A stretch of 38,255 bases of DNA from an uncultured Clostridia bacterium (GTDB taxonomy: Bacteria; Bacillota; Clostridia; Christensenellales; CAG-138), in assembly GCA_947166925.1 (NCBI GenBank), contig CAMVGD010000010.1, positions 1 to 38,255 of the forward strand, read 5' to 3'. Made by a program: the position numbers and the translations under genes. Below are positions 8,620 to 17,340 of the stretch, piece after piece. Each line of letters begins with the position of its first letter. Position 1 is the stretch's first letter. The notes beneath the pieces were generated by a model. That model did not search any database, was not told where the DNA came from, and saw nothing but the letters and a program-made list of their open reading frames with translations.

Positions 8620-8651
8620 AAAGCGTACCGAAAAACCGGTACGCTTTTTTA
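8620..8651 (+). terminator. Intrinsic terminator after the MATE gene
   Basis: AAAGCGTACCG-AAAAAC-CGGTACGCTTTTTT. Confidence 0.9.
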
Positions 8652-8713
8652 CAGTACAGGCACGTTGTAAACGCGCGCACGGAAACCGCGCGGGAAGAAT
8701 GGGAAATCAATCC

Positions 8714-8829
8714 GTCAAATTCAGCGACATGTGCGGTGAATTTGACTCCTTTCAGTTCCCGCCGCCCGGTGCATCTTCGATGCATAGGCGGGGACTGCAA
8801 ACCGGTCTGATGAAGAATTTCATCAGACC
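8714..8829 (-). repeat. Cluster of three large hairpins in the 3' region of cysE
   Basis: GTCAAATTCA/TGAATTTGAC (8714-8746); CAGTTCCCGCC..TGCATC-TTC-GATGCA..GGCGGGGACTG (8753-8797); GGTCTGATGAA/TTCATCAGACC (8804-8829). Confidence 0.8.
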
Positions 8830-8835
8830 GAATGT

Positions 8836-9717
8836 TTACAGCATCGCGCTGTCCTCGGGAAAGGACGCCTGCATGATATCGCGCTTCAGCGTGCTGTCCG
8901 TGACCGCGGCGCGCGCAAGGACCATCTTGCCCGCCTCGACCGAGTGCGTCAGCCAAACGCTGCCGCCGATGACGCAGTCGTTTCCGATGCGCGTTTCGCC
9001 GCCGAGGATCGTCGCGCCGGCGTAGATGACCACGCGGTCGCCGATGTCTGGGTGGCGCTTCAGCCCCTTGACCGGCATGCCGTCGCTGTCGGTATCGAAG
9101 CTCTTTGCGCCGAGCGTGACGTGCTGATAGATCTTGACGCCGCTGCCGATGGTCGTGGTCTCGCCGATGACGACGCCGGTCCCGTGGTCGATGAAAAACG
9201 ACTCGCCGATCGTTGCGCCGGGGTGGATGTCGATCCCGGTTTTCCGGTGCGCGTATTCCGTCATCACGCGCGGCAGAAGCGGCACGCTTTCCAGGTACAG
9301 GATATGCGCAAGCCGGTAGGTTGCGATCGCTGGGAAGGCGGGGTAGCAGAGAATGATCTCGTCCGCGCCCTTTGCCGCGGGATCGCCCATGTACGCTGCC
9401 ATAAGATCGGTCTTCAGCACGCGGTATACGTCCGGCAGCGCATCGAAAAGCGCTCGCGTCACGGCGTCGGCACGCTTCGCGTCGCAGGAGAGCATGGAGA
9501 GAAGCGCATGCAGCAGCCCCGCCGCCTCGAAAAGCGCCTGCTCGCGCATGATCGCTTTTCCGGCATGCCGCGGAAACATGGCGTCGATCAGCCGGTCCGT
9601 CATACGCTCCGCGCTGCTTTTGAACGTGCTGAAGTCGTTTGCGTCGATATGTCCCTCGTCCGCGTCCCGCAGCGCGTCCGCAATGCCCTGGATCAGTTCC
9701 CTGTATTCGTATTTCAT
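8836..9717 (-). CDS. cysE: Serine O-acetyltransferase (EpsC type)
   Basis: Left-handed beta-helix hexapeptides; [31 protein letters not shown]. Confidence 0.93.
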   Translation of the reverse strand: MKYEYRELIQGIADALRDADEGHIDANDFSTFKSSAERMTDRLIDAMFPRHAGKAIMREQALFEAAGLLHALLSMLSCDAKRADAVTRALFDALPDVYRVLKTDLMAAYMGDPAAKGADEIILCYPAFPAIATYRLAHILYLESVPLLPRVMTEYAHRKTGIDIHPGATIGESFFIDHGTGVVIGETTTIGSGVKIYQHVTLGAKSFDTDSDGMPVKGLKRHPDIGDRVVIYAGATILGGETRIGNDCVIGGSVWLTHSVEAGKMVLARAAVTDSTLKRDIMQASFPEDSAML

Positions 9718-9719
9718 GC

Positions 9720-10649
9720 TCAATCCTCGTAAAGCGCCGTGGAGAGATAGCGGTCGCCGCCGTCCGGGAACAGCACGACGATCGTCTTGCCGCGGTTTTC
9801 GGGACGCTTTGCAAGCAGGATCGCCGCATGCGCCGCCGCGCCGGAGGAGATGCCGACCGCAACGCCCTCGCGCGTTCCGATGCGCCGCGCCGCGCTGAAC
9901 GCGTCCTCGTTTTCGACGGGAATGATCTCGTCGTAGACCGCCGTATCGAGCACGTCCGGCACGAAGCCCGCGCCGATGCCCTGCAGCTTGTGCGAACCGG
10001 GCGCGCCGCCGGAGAGAACGGGGGAGGAGGCGGGCTCGACCGCGACGATCTTCACGTTCGGATTCCGCTCCTTAAGGGATCTGCCGACGCCGGTGATCGT
10101 GCCGCCGGTGCCGACGCCCGCGACGAAGATATCGACCTTGCCGTCCGTGTCGCGCAGGATCTCCGGTCCCGTCGTGTCATAGTGCGCCTGCGGATTCGCG
10201 GGATTTGTAAACTGCCCCGGAATGATCGCGCCCGGGATCTCCCGGACAAGCTCGTTTGCTCTGGCGATCGCGCCCTTCATGCCCTGCGCGCCTTCGGTCA
10301 GCACAAGCTCCGCGCCGTACGCGCGCATCATGCGGCGGCGCTCCATGCTCATGGTCTCCGGCATGACGATGATCGTACGGTATCCGCGCGCTGCCGCGAC
10401 CGCGGCCAGTCCGATGCCGGTGTTGCCGGAGGTCGGCTCGATGACGGTCGAGCCGGGCTTCAACAGTCCCCGCTGCTCCGCATCGTCGAGCATCGCCTTT
10501 GCGACGCGGTCCTTGACCGATCCCGCGGGGTTCAGGTATTCCAGCTTCGCAAGGATCCGCGCGTCGAGTCCCTCGGCGGCTTCGGTGCGGGCAAGCTCCA
10601 AAAGAGGCGTATTTCCGATCAGCTGATCGGCGGATGTAAAGATGTTCAT
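9720..10649 (-). CDS. cysK: Cysteine synthase A
   Basis: [51 protein letters not shown]. Confidence 0.95.
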   Translation of the reverse strand: MNIFTSADQLIGNTPLLELARTEAAEGLDARILAKLEYLNPAGSVKDRVAKAMLDDAEQRGLLKPGSTVIEPTSGNTGIGLAAVAAARGYRTIIVMPETMSMERRRMMRAYGAELVLTEGAQGMKGAIARANELVREIPGAIIPGQFTNPANPQAHYDTTGPEILRDTDGKVDIFVAGVGTGGTITGVGRSLKERNPNVKIVAVEPASSPVLSGGAPGSHKLQGIGAGFVPDVLDTAVYDEIIPVENEDAFSAARRIGTREGVAVGISSGAAAHAAILLAKRPENRGKTIVVLFPDGGDRYLSTALYED

Positions 10650-10693
10650 AAGATTCCTCCCGGTTAACGTATGTTTCGGTTTATGATTCGGTG

Positions 10694-10730
10694 CAAAACA
10701 AAAAGCCGGAAAGCCCGCAGGCTTCCCGGC
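10694..10730 (-). terminator. Intrinsic terminator (attenuator) in the cysK leader
   Basis: Minus strand GCCGGGAAGCC-TGCG-GGCTTTCCGGC followed by TTTTTGTTTTG, located between promoter and cysK. Confidence 0.88.
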
Positions 10731-10746
10731 AAAACGGCATCAGAGC

Positions 10747-10815
10747 CTATCGGGGCGCGCAAACGGGCATAGTCCGGCCGAGACAACAACACGCGAAGCG
10801 ATTGCGATTCGACAT
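10747..10815 (-). CDS. Cys-rich leader peptide MSNRNRFACCCLGRTMPVCAPR (22 aa) upstream of cysK
   Basis: SD GGGAGG 9 nt before ATG; codons TGT TGT TGT plus a later TGC; stop TAG just upstream of the terminator. Confidence 0.8.
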   Translation of the reverse strand: MSNRNRFACCCLGRTMPVCAPR

Positions 10816-10845
10816 ACCCGTTTACCTCCCTTCAGGATCATATAT

Positions 10846-10874
10846 AGTATACGAACAAGGCGCGCGTTTGTCAA
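10846..10874 (-). promoter_or_regulatory. Promoter of the cysK leader
   Basis: Minus strand TTGACA (10874-10869), 17 nt, TATACT (10851-10846). Confidence 0.9.
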
Positions 10875-10920
10875 GCTTTTTTCCAAACGGGCAAAAACGT
10901 ATGAAAACATCGAAAAAGCA

Positions 10921-10949
10921 TTGTTTCCGGGAGAGGAGTATGATATACT
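10921..10949 (+). promoter_or_regulatory. Promoter of the pullulanase gene
   Basis: TTGTTT-17-TATACT. Confidence 0.7.
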
Positions 10950-10989
10950 ATATATATTGGCGCGCGACGCCGAGAAGGAGGGAAAAACG

Positions 10990-13878
10990 ATGCGGAAAAA
11001 ATGGATCGCCTGTCTGCTGGCGCTTGTGATGGTTCTCGGACTGTTTGCCTGCAAGAAGCCTGCGGCCGACGAGTATACGCTTCCGAAGGAGGAAGGCTGC
11101 AATCAGCTGACCCTGTATTGGAAAGCGGGCTCGATCGATTTTGATACGAGCGATATGTGGATCTGGTTCCCGGGCAGAGACGGCAGAGGGTATGAGATGC
11201 ACCCGTGCGCATACGGCGCAAAGTGCGTGATCAACGTGCCGGAGGACGTCACGGAGGTCGGCTTCATCGTACGTACGCACTGCTCCGATCCGGGCGGCAC
11301 GTCCTGGGGCGAAGCGACAAAGGATTACGACGGAGACCGCTTCGTCCAGATGGAGGGCGATACGACGGTCTATCTGGTATCCGGCGAAGGCGCGATCTAT
11401 TACAGCAACGACGGCGGGGCAACGCTTATGCAGAGAAAAGCAGTGAATTACATCGGTATCGTCTCGAAGAACGAGATCAAGTACAGCATCACGCCCGCGT
11501 TCCGGATCGAGAGTCTCGACCAGATCTCGGTCTACGAGGGCGACCGCAAGCTCGAGATCGAAAGCCTGTCGAGCCTCAACAATGAGGTCGTGATGGGCAC
11601 GATCCGGCTCAAGGAGGATCTCGACGTCACGAAGCTCTACGACGTGGAGATCGAGGGCTTCGAACGCACGACGGCGATCCCGTCGGACATCTTCGACTCC
11701 AAGGACTTCATTGAAAACTGCACCTATGACGGCGACGATCTCGGCGCATACATCCACGGCGACGAGACGACCTTCAAGGTATGGGCGCCGACGGCGAGCA
11801 AGGTCGTTCTGAACCTCTTTGAGGCGGGCAACGGCGGCGAAGCGTTCCTGAAGGCCGATATGGAGAAGGCGGAGAAGGGCGTCTGGACGAGCACGCAGAA
11901 GGTCGGCAGCGGCACGTATTACACCTACACCGTCACCACGGCGATGGGCGAACAGGAGGCGACCGATCCGTATGCAAAGGCGCTCGGCGTCAACGGCGAC
12001 CGCGGCATGGTCATCGACCTCGATTCCACCGATCCCGAGGGCTTTGCGGACGACCGGTTCATCGACGGGATCGAAACGTATCAGGACGCGATCGTCTGGG
12101 AGGTGCACGTCCGCGACTTCAGCAACCGCATCAAGGATTCGAAGTATCCGGGCAAGTATCTCGCGTTTACCGAGACCGGACTTAAAAACGCGTCGGGCGA
12201 GCCGGTCGGCGTCGATTATCTCAAGGATCTCGGCGTGACGCATATCCATCTGCAGCCGGTCTACGACTACGCGACGGTCGACGAGTCGAGCGATGAATCG
12301 CAGTTCAACTGGGGCTACGATCCGAAGAATTACAACGCGCCCGAGGGCAGCTATTCCACCGACCCGTATCACGGCGAGGTGCGGATCAACGAGTTCAAGC
12401 AGATGGTGCAGGCGCTGCATAAAGAGGGTTTCGCGGTGGTCATGGACGTCGTCTACAACCACACCTATGAGGGCAACGCGAACCTGAACCGCATCGTGCC
12501 GTATTACTACTACCGCTATCTGCCGAACGGCGAAAACTCCAACGGCAGCGGCTGCGGCAACGAGACCGCGTCCGACCGCAAGATGTTCCGCAAGTTCATG
12601 GTGGATTCCGTGACCTACTGGGCGAGCGAATACCACATCGACGGCTTCCGCTTCGACCTGATGGGTCTGCACGACATCGAAACGATGCAGGAGATCGAGC
12701 AGGCGCTGCACGCGATCAATCCGAAGGCGATCATCTACGGCGAGGGCTGGACCGGCGGCACGTCCACGCTGATGCCCAATCTGCAGGCCGTTCAGGCGAA
12801 CATCCGCAAGGTGACGGCAAGCGACGGCGCAGCGGGCAGCGTCGCGGTATTCAACGACGCGATCCGCGACGGATTGAAGGGCAGCGTGTTCAACGAGAAG
12901 GATCAGGGCTATATCAGCGGCGATCCTTCAAAGAGCCGTGCCGAAGCCGTGGCGTTCGGTATCGAGGGCGGCGGCGGAAAGAGCCAGTCCTGGAAGGTCG
13001 ACGACGCAATGGTCATCAACTACATGTCCTCGCACGACAACCGCACGCTGTGGGATAAGCTGACGAAGTCCAATCCCGATGCGACCGACGAACAGAAGGC
13101 GGCGATGAACCGTCTCGGCGCGGCGATCGTGATGATCTCGAAGGGCACGCCGTTCATGCTTGCGGGCGAGGAGATGCTGCGCAGCAAGGGCGGCGACCAC
13201 AACAGCTATAAGTCCTCCGACGAGGTCAACAACATCGATTGGGACGCGCTCGTTCCGGGCAGCCTTGTCGCCGGCACACGCGACTGGTACAGGAGCCTCA
13301 TCGAGCTCCGCAAGGCGTGGTCGTTCCTGCGCGGCGCGGACGTTTCCTGCGAGGTGCTTTCCGACGCTTCGATCGCCGCGACCTATACGACGGACGACGG
13401 GATCGCGGCAGTCGCGGTCATCAACCCGCACGACACGGAGATCGGCTATACGCTGCCCGAGGGTGAATGGAACGTGCTGATCTACGGCGACGCGATCACC
13501 GTGAAACCGGAAGCAAAGCTTTCCGGAGACGTCAAGGTCCCCGCGATGGGCATGCTGCTGGTCACCTCCCTTGAAGCCGACGGCGCCGTGAAGGCACTGC
13601 TCGGCACATGGGACCTTGAGGATGCGGAGAGTGAGGAGACCAAACAGGCTGTTGCGCTGATGAAGGCGCTCAACATGAACATGTCCTTTGAGTTCAATGC
13701 CGACGGCACCGGCAAGATGATCTCAACGGCGGGAGAAGAAGCCGACACGATGGATTTCAACTATACCGTCTCCGGCAATCAGATCATCGTGGACGACGAA
13801 CCGGTCACGTTCCGGATCGAGGGCGACCTGCTCTACCTCGAGATCGAAAACGAGGTCCTGATCTACAAAAAGAGATAA
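10990..13878 (+). CDS. Type I pullulanase lipoprotein (CBM41/PUD-like N-terminus, GH13, extra C-terminal beta domain)
   Basis: Signal peptide with lipobox (LVMVLGLFACKK); IYGEGWTGG and YNHTYEGNANLN motifs. Confidence 0.9.
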   Translation: MRKKWIACLLALVMVLGLFACKKPAADEYTLPKEEGCNQLTLYWKAGSIDFDTSDMWIWFPGRDGRGYEMHPCAYGAKCVINVPEDVTEVGFIVRTHCSDPGGTSWGEATKDYDGDRFVQMEGDTTVYLVSGEGAIYYSNDGGATLMQRKAVNYIGIVSKNEIKYSITPAFRIESLDQISVYEGDRKLEIESLSSLNNEVVMGTIRLKEDLDVTKLYDVEIEGFERTTAIPSDIFDSKDFIENCTYDGDDLGAYIHGDETTFKVWAPTASKVVLNLFEAGNGGEAFLKADMEKAEKGVWTSTQKVGSGTYYTYTVTTAMGEQEATDPYAKALGVNGDRGMVIDLDSTDPEGFADDRFIDGIETYQDAIVWEVHVRDFSNRIKDSKYPGKYLAFTETGLKNASGEPVGVDYLKDLGVTHIHLQPVYDYATVDESSDESQFNWGYDPKNYNAPEGSYSTDPYHGEVRINEFKQMVQALHKEGFAVVMDVVYNHTYEGNANLNRIVPYYYYRYLPNGENSNGSGCGNETASDRKMFRKFMVDSVTYWASEYHIDGFRFDLMGLHDIETMQEIEQALHAINPKAIIYGEGWTGGTSTLMPNLQAVQANIRKVTASDGAAGSVAVFNDAIRDGLKGSVFNEKDQGYISGDPSKSRAEAVAFGIEGGGGKSQSWKVDDAMVINYMSSHDNRTLWDKLTKSNPDATDEQKAAMNRLGAAIVMISKGTPFMLAGEEMLRSKGGDHNSYKSSDEVNNIDWDALVPGSLVAGTRDWYRSLIELRKAWSFLRGADVSCEVLSDASIAATYTTDDGIAAVAVINPHDTEIGYTLPEGEWNVLIYGDAITVKPEAKLSGDVKVPAMGMLLVTSLEADGAVKALLGTWDLEDAESEETKQAVALMKALNMNMSFEFNADGTGKMISTAGEEADTMDFNYTVSGNQIIVDDEPVTFRIEGDLLYLEIENEVLIYKKR

Positions 13879-13953
13879 ATCCGAACGACAGAAAAAGGAG
13901 CCTTCAGAGGAGGTTTGTCAAGAGGGGGGTATTTCAAACGAAGAACGGAGAAG

Positions 13954-13984
13954 GTATTCAATCCTTCTCCGTTAGTCTAATTAT
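13954..13984. terminator. Hairpin terminator between convergent genes
   Basis: ACGGAGAAGG-TATTCAAT-CCTTCTCCGT. Confidence 0.6.
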
Positions 13985-14013
13985 AGGGTCTGTTTTAGTA
14001 AATCCAATCTATT

Positions 14014-14202
14014 TTACATAAAGCAGACTAATAAAACAATAACCGCCGTAAACAATAATATTGGGACCATGATCGATACTAAACAACCGCCTCCAGTGGC
14101 TATTCGTCGTGCCTTGTTACGACGACCTTGCTTTGTTGTAGGAATACCAGTTGTCTTTGCAACTTTTCTTTTCACATCAGTCACACCGGTCAAACGTTTC
14201 AT
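14014..14202 (-). CDS. Small hypothetical protein with basic N-terminus and C-terminal TM helix
   Basis: 62 aa: MKRLTGVTDVKRKVAKTTGIPTTKQGRRNKARR...VSIMVPILLFTAVIVLLVCFM; AT-rich context. Confidence 0.5.
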   Translation of the reverse strand: MKRLTGVTDVKRKVAKTTGIPTTKQGRRNKARRIATGGGCLVSIMVPILLFTAVIVLLVCFM

Positions 14203-14237
14203 GCTGAATCCGTAAGTTTTTCTTCAAGCCATATTGT

Positions 14238-14999
14238 TTACTCCTCTTTTGTTTCTTCTTGATTATTCTCCGTTGGTGGAAGATTATCACGCTTATTAAT
14301 CTCCTCCATTAAGCCCGCAGTAATGATGCCGGATGGAAGTGCGATAATCGCAATGCCGAATACAGAAGAAACCATAGTTACTATTCTTCCGATTGTTGTT
14401 ACCGGATAAATGTCGCCATATCCCATCGTCGTTAGGGAAACTGTTGCCCAATATATAGCATCAAAAAATGTATCGAAAGTATCAGGTTCTGCATTAAAAA
14501 TAACCAGCGCAGAGATCATAACGTACGCTATTGCAAGGAATCCCACTGTAATTAATGGCTTTTTGGAGTTTTTAAAAACGTTTTTGATCAGGTATATACT
14601 CTTTGAATATCGAACTGCCTTTAAAATGCGAAATACCCTAAACGTCCTAAACAGACGAAAAACTTTTAGCAAGCGAAAACTGCCACTTATAATGTTCAAC
14701 GAGGGAAGAATGCAAAGTAAATCAATTAATGCCATTGGCGTGATCGGATAGAGAATAAATGAGAGCTTACCTTTGTTTAATTTATAGTCAGCAGTTAAAA
14801 TGCGTAAAAGATAATCAACGATAAAAATAATAACTGCGATTTTGTCAATGATTACAAAGACAGATAGTTCCTCCTTAAACGCTAGAGGAATAATACTCAA
14901 AATTATAGTAATCATCATAAAGATGTCATAGATATTGCTAACCCGATCAGTTTCCTTTGCTGACTCAATAATCTCAAACAATCTTTTTCTGAAACTCAT
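14238..14999 (-). CDS. Voltage-gated-type potassium channel
   Basis: Six-TM pattern, S4-like SFRLLKVFRLFRTFRVFRILKAVR, selectivity filter TMGYGD. Confidence 0.93.
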   Translation of the reverse strand: MSFRKRLFEIIESAKETDRVSNIYDIFMMITIILSIIPLAFKEELSVFVIIDKIAVIIFIVDYLLRILTADYKLNKGKLSFILYPITPMALIDLLCILPSLNIISGSFRLLKVFRLFRTFRVFRILKAVRYSKSIYLIKNVFKNSKKPLITVGFLAIAYVMISALVIFNAEPDTFDTFFDAIYWATVSLTTMGYGDIYPVTTIGRIVTMVSSVFGIAIIALPSGIITAGLMEEINKRDNLPPTENNQEETKEE

Positions 15000-15183
15000 T
15001 TTCCTATCCCTTGATGATTTTTTCGACAGGAGAATCATAACATAAAACAATACATAAAGCAATGTTCTTAACCAGTATTACGCGAAAGCTATATACGCTA
15101 ATAATACTGCTGAACGTTAATCTATTTCATGAGAAGATATTGTGTTACAAGTATTTAGCTTTGTCGCACGGTATAGCAAGCAG

Positions 15184-15234
15184 GACATTTGTCCGGACAA
15201 ATGTCAAAAGCCGAGGTCGAATTGCCTCGGCTTT
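15184..15234. terminator. Perfect 22-nt palindrome followed by a bidirectional terminator hairpin
   Basis: GACATTTGTCCGGACAAATGTC (15184-15205); AAAGCCGAGG-TCGAATTG-CCTCGGCTTT (15207-15234). Confidence 0.75.
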
Positions 15235-15392
15235 GTGCTTCAAGGGACACCCTTGCCCCCGTTCTCGTTAGGTTCACGCTATGCTTTCCAGTCGACTGGA
15301 ACAAGAAGGCGAAAGCAGGAAGCGCACGTCCCGACGCAGGAGGGTATCACCGCCGCAAGGTGGTGTATAAGTGCGCCTTTACGGATAAAAAT

Positions 15393-15503
15393 CGAGCTCC
15401 CCTTGTCAGGGGAGCTGTCGAGGCTTGCCGAGACTGAGGGGTAGTCAGGAAACTACCCTCCCGTCTCGCTTCGCGAGCCACCCTCCCTGACAAGGGAGGG
15501 TCG
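15393..15503. repeat. Dispersed inverted-repeat element E3 (two arms, opposite arrangement to E1)
   Basis: Left CCCCTTGTCAGGGGAGCTGTC-hairpin-GACTGAGGGGTAGT; right (reverse complement) CCCTTGTCAGGGAGGGTGGC-TCGC GAA GCGA-GACGGGAGGGTAGTTT. Confidence 0.85.
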
Positions 15504-15573
15504 AAAAGTGTACCGATTTGAAAACCACCCTTTCGAGAATAGCTCTTCGAGGCTCCTTTGTTAATGGAACGCG

Positions 15574-16245
15574 TTACAGCGTATCGATGATTTCCAGAAG
15601 CGCCAGCGGATGCGAGATCACATGCTCTGCGCCTGCTTCACGGAGGAACGCTTCGCCGCGATAGCCCCAGCCGCAGCCGACGCAGGTGAGACCGGCGTTT
15701 TTCGCAAACTGCAGGTCGACGTCCATATCGCCGAGATAGAGTGTTTCTTCGCGGGTGAAGCCGAGCGCTTCGCGCACGACGTCGAGCATCGTCGGATCGG
15801 GCTTCACGGGGTATTCGGCGCACTGTCCCTGTACGCGGGCAAAGAGATCGCCTTCCGGAAAGAGCGTGCGGATCATCTTCTTGGCGTGCGGATCGGGCTT
15901 GTTGGTCACGACCGCAAGCGCGATCCCGCGATCCTTCAGGGCATGCAGCATTTCGCGCATTTCGGGATACGGCACGGTCGTATCGCAGAGGTGTTCGGCA
16001 TAATCTGCGTTCCATCCGTCACGCACGTCGGTCCACGCCTCAAAGCGGTCCTGCGGCACGGCGTTTTTGCACATATAGACGATGCTCTTGCCGATGAGCG
16101 CGGAAACGCCTTCATCCGAATAGGTGGGAAACCCGAGCGCCGCGAGCGTACGGTTCAATGAGGACGCGATGTCCGAAAGCGTGTTGCAGATCGTCCCGTC
16201 CAGGTCGAACGCAACCAGTTTGAATCGGTTTGTTTTCTGTTCCAT
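15574..16245 (-). CDS. HAD-family hydrolase, phosphoglycolate phosphatase-like
   Basis: LVAFDLDGTICNT, VVTNKP, YLGDMDVDLQFAKNAG; start placed at 16245 because the upstream ATG (16254) overlaps the -10 box. Confidence 0.88.
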   Translation of the reverse strand: MEQKTNRFKLVAFDLDGTICNTLSDIASSLNRTLAALGFPTYSDEGVSALIGKSIVYMCKNAVPQDRFEAWTDVRDGWNADYAEHLCDTTVPYPEMREMLHALKDRGIALAVVTNKPDPHAKKMIRTLFPEGDLFARVQGQCAEYPVKPDPTMLDVVREALGFTREETLYLGDMDVDLQFAKNAGLTCVGCGWGYRGEAFLREAGAEHVISHPLALLEIIDTL

Positions 16246-16252
16246 ACCGGTC

Positions 16253-16281
16253 ATTTTACACGTTTTTTTCGTCAGCGTCAA
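16253..16281 (-). promoter_or_regulatory. Promoter of the HAD gene; -10 ends 7 nt before ATG
   Basis: Minus strand TTGACG-17-TAAAAT-GACCGGT-ATG. Confidence 0.75.
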
Positions 16282-16313
16282 TGTTTCGGGCTTCACAAAA
16301 TCAAAAAATATGA

Positions 16314-16319
16314 TATACT
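16314..16319 (+). promoter_or_regulatory. Extended -10 (TGATATACT) for the nucleotidyltransferase gene
   Basis: TG-A-TATACT with a weak -35 (TTCACA) 16 nt upstream. Confidence 0.6.
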
Positions 16320-16420
16320 GAAAAAAAACAGGAAAGCGGACACGCCGCCCGGGGATCGTCCGGATCCCGGACCGGTGTGCGGCGGATCGGATATCACAGC
16401 AATCAGAAGGGAGAATATCA

Positions 16421-17335
16421 ATGAAAAAACCGATTCTTTTGATCATGGCAGCAGGCATGGGCAGCCGCTTCGGCGGTCCGAAACAGATCGAGCCGATCGA
16501 CGAGCACGATCACGTCATCCTGGACTTCTCCGTGTTCGACGCGATCCGCGCGGGCTTCGAGAAGGTCGTTCTCATCATCAAGAAGGAGATGGAGCAGGAC
16601 TTTGAGGAGCGCGTAGGCAAGCGCATCCGTGGACATGTGCAGCTCGAGTACGCGTTCCAGTCGCTCGACAAGCTTCCCGCGGGCTATGAGATCCCCGAAG
16701 GCCGCATCAAGCCCTGGGGCACCGCGCACGCGATCCTCTGCGCAAAGGACAAGCTCGACGCGCCGTTCGCGGTGCTGAACGCCGACGATTTCTACGGCGC
16801 GGACGCGTATCAGAAGATCTTTGATTTTCTGAGCGCGGAACATACCGAAAGCGAATACGCGATGGTAGGCTATCAGCTCGGCAATACGCTCTCCGATTTC
16901 GGTTCCGTTGCGCGCGGCGTCTGCGAGATCGGACCGGACAGCAAGCTTATCTCGCTCACCGAACGCCTCAAGATCGAAAAGCGCGACGGCGCGGCGGCAT
17001 TCACCGAGGACGACGGCGCGACCTACACCCCGCTTGCTCTGGATACGCTCGTTTCGATGAACCTGTTCGGGCTCCAGCGGAACGTGCTCGACGAGTTCGA
17101 GGCCCGCTTCCCGGCGTTCCTCGACGAGAACCTGCCGAAGAATCCCATGAAGTGCGAATACCTGCTGCCGCGCGTGCTCGACGCGCTGATGCAGGAAGGA
17201 AAGATCAGCATCGAGGTGCTCGAGACCTCTGCGCGCTGGCACGGCATCACCAACCGTCCCGACCTGCCGATCCTGAAGGCCGCGATCCGCAAGATGAAGG
17301 ACGAGGGACAGTATCCCGAAGAACTCTGGAAGTGA
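16421..17335 (+). CDS. Sugar-phosphate nucleotidyltransferase family protein
   Basis: LLIMAAGMGSRFGGPKQIEPI, VLNADDFYG; SD GAAGGGAG. Confidence 0.85.
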   Translation: MKKPILLIMAAGMGSRFGGPKQIEPIDEHDHVILDFSVFDAIRAGFEKVVLIIKKEMEQDFEERVGKRIRGHVQLEYAFQSLDKLPAGYEIPEGRIKPWGTAHAILCAKDKLDAPFAVLNADDFYGADAYQKIFDFLSAEHTESEYAMVGYQLGNTLSDFGSVARGVCEIGPDSKLISLTERLKIEKRDGAAAFTEDDGATYTPLALDTLVSMNLFGLQRNVLDEFEARFPAFLDENLPKNPMKCEYLLPRVLDALMQEGKISIEVLETSARWHGITNRPDLPILKAAIRKMKDEGQYPEELWK

Positions 17336-17340
17336 AAGAG

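Noticed and set aside
7086-8621. 511-aa minus-strand ORF antisense to the MATE gene, and similar shadow ORFs at 2121-3821, 10948-12711, 31510-32979, 33034-34377, 37094-38254
   Set aside because: GC-skewed codon usage creates long antisense frames; low-complexity Arg/Asp/His composition and no SD or domain support.
10650-10874. T-box or SAM riboswitch upstream of cysK
   Set aside because: No T-box AGGGTGGNACCGCG-like motif or SAM-I core is visible; the leader is short and fully explained by promoter, uORF and terminator.
15142-15444. ORFs 15142-15444 and 15189-15437
   Set aside because: They span the terminator, palindromes and E3 repeat; likely spurious repeat-derived frames without SD.
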